A DNA stretch of 6,510 bases, taken from positions 1 through 6,510 of the forward strand of contig JANQTO010000280.1 in assembly GCA_030731685.1 (NCBI GenBank). The letters are read 5' to 3'. Shown here piece after piece: positions 5,702 to 6,510 of this stretch; the first letter of the stretch is position 1; the number at the start of each line of letters is the position of its first letter. Source of the stretch: Nonlabens sp. (GTDB lineage Bacteria; Bacteroidota; Bacteroidia; Flavobacteriales; Flavobacteriaceae). The notes under the pieces are model-generated. The model saw nothing but the letters and a program-made list of their open reading frames with translations, did no database searches and had not been told where the DNA came from. The translations under genes were made by a program, and so were the position numbers.

Positions 5702-6385
5702 ATGGCAGGAACTGTTGTAATTACAGGAACTAGCCGTGGTATAGGCTTTGAACTTGTTCAGCTATTTGCAAGTGCTGGGTATATGGTTTTCTCGCTTTCG
5801 CGAAAGCAAGATTCCATCAAAGCCCTAAACCTTAAAAACGTACATGCTATTTCGTGCGACCTAGCCAGTGCGCCTAGTCTAAACGATTCTGCGACTGAGA
5901 TTTTGAAAAATACCGACCACATAGACGTCGTGATTCACAATGCTGGCGTGCTCGTAAACAAACCTTTTGAACAAATCACTCCAGCTGACTTCCAACAGTG
6001 TTATGCGGTCAATGTTTTTGGCGTTGCAGCATTAACACAAGCGTTACTACCAGCAATGGATAATAGCTCCCATGTAGTTGCTATAAGTTCTATGGGCGGC
6101 ATACAAGGCAGTTCAAAGTTTCCAGGACTTGCTGCTTATAGCAGTGCAAAAGGAGCAGTCATTACCCTTTTTGAACTCCTCGCCGAAGAGTATAAAGAAA
6201 ACGGTCCATCATTCAACACACTAGCCCTAGGAGCCGTGCAAACGGAAATGCTCGAAGAAGCCTTTCCAGGGTATCAAGCACCACTTACCGCCATAGAAAT
6301 GGCAACCTACATCAAGGATTTTGCAATTACAGGCAGTACCTTTTATAATGGTAAAGTGTTGCAGGTGAGTGCGAGTACGCCTTAA
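5702..6385 (+). CDS. Short-chain dehydrogenase/reductase (SDR) family oxidoreductase
   Basis: The 227-residue cytosolic protein has the classical SDR order: glycine-rich nucleotide motif TGTSRGIG (9-16), an Arg at 34 after beta-2 (SLSRK) that suggests NADP(H) preference, CDL at 52-54, HNAG (79-82), Asn104 in NVFG, the serine region ISSMGG (Ser129 or Ser130), and YSSAK with catalytic Tyr146 and Lys150. The usual PG motif after the active site is replaced by LALGAVQTEM (174-183). The start is ATG 5702, one base after the peptidase stop, so the two genes are very probably co-transcribed. Substrate cannot be read from the sequence; neither FabG nor a sugar or steroid role is supported over the others. 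A palindrome shared with the pdhA upstream region lies inside the coding sequence and encodes LSRK next to the cofactor-binding strand. Confidence 0.9.
   Translation: MAGTVVITGTSRGIGFELVQLFASAGYMVFSLSRKQDSIKALNLKNVHAISCDLASAPSLNDSATEILKNTDHIDVVIHNAGVLVNKPFEQITPADFQQCYAVNVFGVAALTQALLPAMDNSSHVVAISSMGGIQGSSKFPGLAAYSSAKGAVITLFELLAEEYKENGPSFNTLALGAVQTEMLEEAFPGYQAPLTAIEMATYIKDFAITGSTFYNGKVLQVSASTP
5794..5807. repeat. 14-bp perfect palindrome, copy 2 (inside the SDR gene)
   Basis: This is GCTTTCGCGAAAGC again, identical to 1906-1919 and with the same outer bases C and A. It is read here as part of codons for Ser-Leu-Ser-Arg-Lys-Gln (residues 31-36), so it is tolerated without breaking the frame. 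Confidence 0.85.
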
Positions 6386-6437
6386 TGCTGACTTATTGCT
6401 CCTTAAAATCTGATTTGAAACCGAGTCAAGTAGTATT

Positions 6438-6510
6438 ATGATGTTGAAACATTATTTGTTTATACAATATTATAGACACCCTAGGGCAGGTATTAACGGC
6501 CATTCTAATC
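6438..6510 (+). other. Short open frame running off the right edge, unidentified
   Basis: Two adjacent ATG codons (6438 and 6441) open a frame of 24 codons that continues past the window end, starting MMLKHYLFIQYYRHPRAG. A hydrophobic-basic start of this kind could begin a membrane protein, but I do not recognise it, there is no convincing TAnnTTTG box before it, and a frame this short is easily random. An opposite-strand open frame (stop at 6426-6428) covers the same bases and is equally unsupported. Confidence 0.18.

Noticed and set aside
6386..6510. Search for a terminator, RNA gene or named gene after the SDR
   Set aside because: Only a 5-bp distant pairing (TGACT 6388-6392 with AGTCA 6424-6428) and two short unrecognised open frames are seen; none supports a confident call.

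Overview
The window looks like a chromosomal core region of a marine-type Flavobacteriaceae bacterium (Bacteroidota). Three things suggest this: a PorU/PorV type IX secretion pair, TAnnTTTG-type promoter boxes, and start codons without clear Shine-Dalgarno sequences. The gene order is, from memory of this family, the standard flavobacterial one. The genus is not determined; the 14-bp palindrome GCTTTCGCGAAAGC, present twice, may be a lineage marker. All recognisable genes are on the + strand.

Layout: 1-88 is the 3' end of porU, the type IX sortase. 133-1308 is porV, the outer-membrane partner that brings cargo to PorU. 1378-1794 is cdd, cytidine deaminase; its reading frame continues upstream to the porV stop without an ATG, so its true start is uncertain. 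1795-1941 is a 147-bp gap with weak hairpins, a promoter-like TATTTTTG and a palindrome close to the next start. 1942-2940 and 2944-4623 are pdhA (pyruvate dehydrogenase E1 alpha) and pdhC (E2 with two lipoyl domains), an operon with a 3-base gap that ends at a strong hairpin terminator (4645-4673). After it come a promoter-like box, an M28-family lipoprotein peptidase (4711-5700) and, one base later, a short-chain dehydrogenase/reductase (5702-6385). The last 125 bases hold no gene that can be named.

Functionally there are three blocks: protein secretion and surface attachment (porU, porV); the pyruvate-to-acetyl-CoA step (pdhA, pdhC, needing E1 beta and E3 from elsewhere); and a peptidase-reductase pair of unknown joint role. 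Cdd is a pyrimidine salvage enzyme between the first two blocks. I see no mobile element, CRISPR array, tRNA or rRNA, and no sign of a novel multi-gene system. The points most worth checking are the non-ATG start of cdd, the repeated palindrome, and the duplicated lipoyl domain.
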